Shown piece after piece: positions 62,410-64,000 of a stretch of 64,000 nucleotides of DNA. The DNA is from Desulfovibrio sp. DV. GTDB taxonomy: Bacteria > Desulfobacterota > Desulfovibrionia > Desulfovibrionales > Desulfovibrionaceae. The notes under the pieces are model-generated. The model did not search any database and was not told the origin of the DNA. It worked only from the letters and a program-made list of their open reading frames with translations. How positions within the stretch are numbered: the first letter of the stretch is position 1; the number at the start of each line of letters is the position of its first letter. The stretch covers positions 55,307 through 119,306 of the forward strand of contig NZ_MLBG01000003.1 of the NCBI RefSeq assembly GCF_001936595.1, read 5' to 3'. A program made the position numbers and the translations under genes.

Positions 62410-63003
62410 CTAGGCATTCGCCAGGTAGGCGGCGATGGCGTCGTCATAGGTGCTGGTCTGGCGGAAGGTGGCGGCGGCGGTTTTCTGGCGCAGGGGAAGC
62501 GGCGCTTTCATGCCGTTTTGGGCCAGGGTGTCCATGACTTCGGCATAGAAGGCCGGGTCCGGCACCACCAGGATGGAGGCGAAATTTTTCGCCGAGGCGC
62601 GAAGCAGGGTCGGGCCGCCGATGTCGATCTGTTCGACCATCTCGGGCAGGGGCAGTTTTTTCTCCAGGGCCTTGCCGAAGGCGTAGAGATTGACCACCAC
62701 CATGTCAAAGGCGGCAATGCCGTGCGTGTCCAGAGTGGCCAGATGTTCGGGGTTGTCCTTGTCGGCCAGGATGCCGCCGTGGACGCTTGGGTGCAAGGTT
62801 TTGACGCGGCCGCCGAGGATCTCGGGGAAACCTGTCACGTCGCTGACGGAGGTCACGGGCAGTCCCGCTTCCGTGAGCAGTTTCCGGGTGCCGCCGGTGG
62901 AGACGAGTTCGACCCCGGCCGCACTGAGAAACCGGGCCAGTTCGGGCAGGCCGGTCTTGTCCGTGACGCTTAAAAGCGCCCGTTTGATGGGCAGAAAATC
63001 CAT
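62410..63003 (-). CDS. IMP cyclohydrolase (PurH N-terminal domain only)
   Basis: A 197-residue cytoplasmic enzyme, equal to the MGS-like IMP cyclohydrolase half of bifunctional PurH. Conserved features include KRALLSVTDKTGL, VELVSTGGTRKLL, SVSDVTGFPEILGGRVKTLHPSVHGGIL and DMVVVNLYAF. It closes the purine ring, turning FAICAR into IMP. The AICAR-formyltransferase half is absent, so that step must be encoded elsewhere, as in other sulfate reducers. GAGG precedes the ATG at 63003. It is 141 nt downstream of the TPR gene on the same strand. Confidence 0.93.
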   Translation of the reverse strand: MDFLPIKRALLSVTDKTGLPELARFLSAAGVELVSTGGTRKLLTEAGLPVTSVSDVTGFPEILGGRVKTLHPSVHGGILADKDNPEHLATLDTHGIAAFDMVVVNLYAFGKALEKKLPLPEMVEQIDIGGPTLLRASAKNFASILVVPDPAFYAEVMDTLAQNGMKAPLPLRQKTAAATFRQTSTYDDAIAAYLANA

Positions 63004-63079
63004 GCTGGACCTCACTTTTTCAAGCGAGGTGGCATAAAGCGGCCGGCTTGGCAAGGGCGCGGGCCATACCGTCCCGGGG

Positions 63080-63110
63080 CGTCCGGCCGGGGCAGACCCC
63101 GGGCCGGACG
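63080..63110 (-). terminator. Hairpin after the TPR gene
   Basis: A 9-bp perfect stem (CGTCCGGCC at 63080-63088 with GGCCGGACG at 63102-63110) is extended inside by GGGG/CCCC. It lies 35 nt beyond the TPR gene stop. Confidence 0.6.
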
Positions 63111-63144
63111 TCCTGGAGGGGATATCCGCGTAAAGGGCGGGAAA

Positions 63145-63717
63145 CTAGGCGGCGACGCGCTTGAGTTCCTCGGCCAGTTCCCTGGCAGCGGCATTGGCCG
63201 GGTCCTGGAGCAGGATCTGATCCAGTTCGTTGCCGGCCTCGGCGTGGCGGCCGAGGTTCACCAGGCAGCCGGCCAGGGTGAAGCGGACCTCGTGCTTGAT
63301 GGGGTCAACGGCCAGATAATCCTGGAGATAGGGCACGACTTCTTCCAGGCGTTCGTCGGCATGGGCCAGACGCACGAGGCCGAAAAGAGCCACGAGATTT
63401 TCAGGATTCTTCGTCAGGGCGCCCTTGAAATGGGTGAAGGCCTCGGCCGCTTCGCCGCGCTCCATCTCAATGAGGGCCATGCCGGACAGGGAGCGGTCGT
63501 CGGCCTCGATGGAGGAGGCCTTGCGGTACAGCACCATGGCCTCGTCGAGCTTGCCGCGCTGGACGGCAATGGTGGCCAGGCCCAGATAGGGGTCGGGGTG
63601 CACGCCGTTATTGGTCATGGCCTTGCCGTAATACTCCTCGGCCTTGTCCAGGTCGCCCATGAACAAATAGCATTCGCCGAGTTCCTTGTTGATTTCGTAG
63701 TCCAGTTGCCCACTCAT
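63145..63717 (-). CDS. Tetratricopeptide-repeat protein
   Basis: A 190-residue soluble helical-repeat protein. About five TPR units cover the whole length: ELGECYLFMGDLDKAEEYYGKAM, PYLGLATIAVQRGKLDEAMVLYRKA, SLSGMALIEMERGEAAEAFTHFKGAL, ALFGLVRLAHADERLEEVVPYL and FTLAGCLVNLGRHAEAGNELDQIL. It is likely an adaptor for protein contacts, and no enzymatic domain is present. GGAGGGGATG lies upstream of ATG 63717. Its partner is unknown; the next gene on this strand is the IMP cyclohydrolase. Confidence 0.88.
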   Translation of the reverse strand: MSGQLDYEINKELGECYLFMGDLDKAEEYYGKAMTNNGVHPDPYLGLATIAVQRGKLDEAMVLYRKASSIEADDRSLSGMALIEMERGEAAEAFTHFKGALTKNPENLVALFGLVRLAHADERLEEVVPYLQDYLAVDPIKHEVRFTLAGCLVNLGRHAEAGNELDQILLQDPANAAARELAEELKRVAA

Positions 63718-64000
63718 GACATCCCCTCCGTTGGCAGCGGCCCGTTTCGTTGTTTTTGGGCCTCGCCGTTTCGCGCCGCCTGGCAGCGGCGCCAACAATG
63801 GTGCGTGTCGGCTTGCGCCGGCTCCGGCGGTTGCGGCCTGCCGGGCAAGGCATGTCAAGCAAAGCCTGTGCCAACCGTCCGGCCCCGCCCCGGCCCTTGC
63901 TCCATCGTCCTGACAGCACTGGGCGTTTCGGGAAATCCGCTCCGCTTTATTAGAAAGTGAAACGAATATCCGGAAAAAAATGCCCTGTTCCGGGCCCCGA
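63718..64000. promoter_or_regulatory. Upstream region of the TPR gene to the window end
   Basis: No gene is supported. The last 60 bases are AT-rich and probably contain a promoter, but the window ends before its context is clear. Confidence 0.35.

Overview
The window looks like a chromosomal segment of a GC-rich, anaerobic deltaproteobacterium of the Desulfovibrionaceae (Desulfovibrio/Solidesulfovibrio-like). Supporting signs are an AhbA-type siroheme decarboxylase subunit of the alternative heme pathway, oxygen-sensitive class III (nrdDG) together with B12-dependent class II (nrdJ) ribonucleotide reductases, a separate IMP cyclohydrolase, a FeoB-associated Cys-rich membrane protein, and many chemoreceptors and sensor kinases. 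The species assignment is inference. No rRNA, tRNA, CRISPR array, transposase or structural phage gene was seen.

Layout. 0-9 kb: a triple-PAS GGDEF-EAL protein, glnS, a Cys-rich lipoprotein behind a striking operator-like dyad, a stand-alone Nif11-like peptide and an EvgS-like hybrid kinase. 9-18.5 kb: a yqjD/yqjE/yqjK-like membrane cluster, a Cache-PAS-HisKA_2 kinase, a MobA-like/HD fusion with a histidine phosphatase, and an RND efflux pair. 18.5-28.8 kb: two chemoreceptors carrying tandem 39-residue HAMP-like units (four and six), a lipoprotein, a frame-broken Pro/Gly-rich secreted protein, a diguanylate cyclase with a dead receiver domain, ahbA, trxC, an orphan FeoB-associated protein and a double universal stress protein. 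29-37 kb (minus strand): a conserved membrane protein, nrdJ, and the row holA-radC-acyP-lon. 37-47 kb (plus strand): two related two-domain GT-C glycosyltransferases flanking nrdG-nrdD, then hflX. 47-51.4 kb (minus strand): an alpha/beta hydrolase and a complete polar amino-acid ABC importer. 51.6-58 kb: a small Lys-rich secreted protein divergent from an OmpR-type two-component system, an EAL/HDOD protein, a PRC-barrel protein and a cardiolipin synthase. 58-64 kb: a divergent Mor-like/S24-repressor pair with palindromic operators, a Cache chemoreceptor, IMP cyclohydrolase and a TPR protein.

The dominant theme is signal perception: three chemoreceptors, two GGDEF proteins, three sensor kinases and one HDOD protein, mixed with core replication and nucleotide genes (holA, nrdJ, nrdDG, purH-like), protein quality control (lon, hflX) and envelope functions (cls, RND pump, glycosyltransferases).

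From about 27.8 kb onward the intergenic spaces carry eleven copies of a dispersed palindromic element with a constant GGCCGCCGGAGGC edge and four interchangeable palindromic cores. None is present in the first 27 kb. This family, the poly-HAMP receptors, the S24/Mor operator module and the glycosyltransferase pair are the most unusual things in the window.
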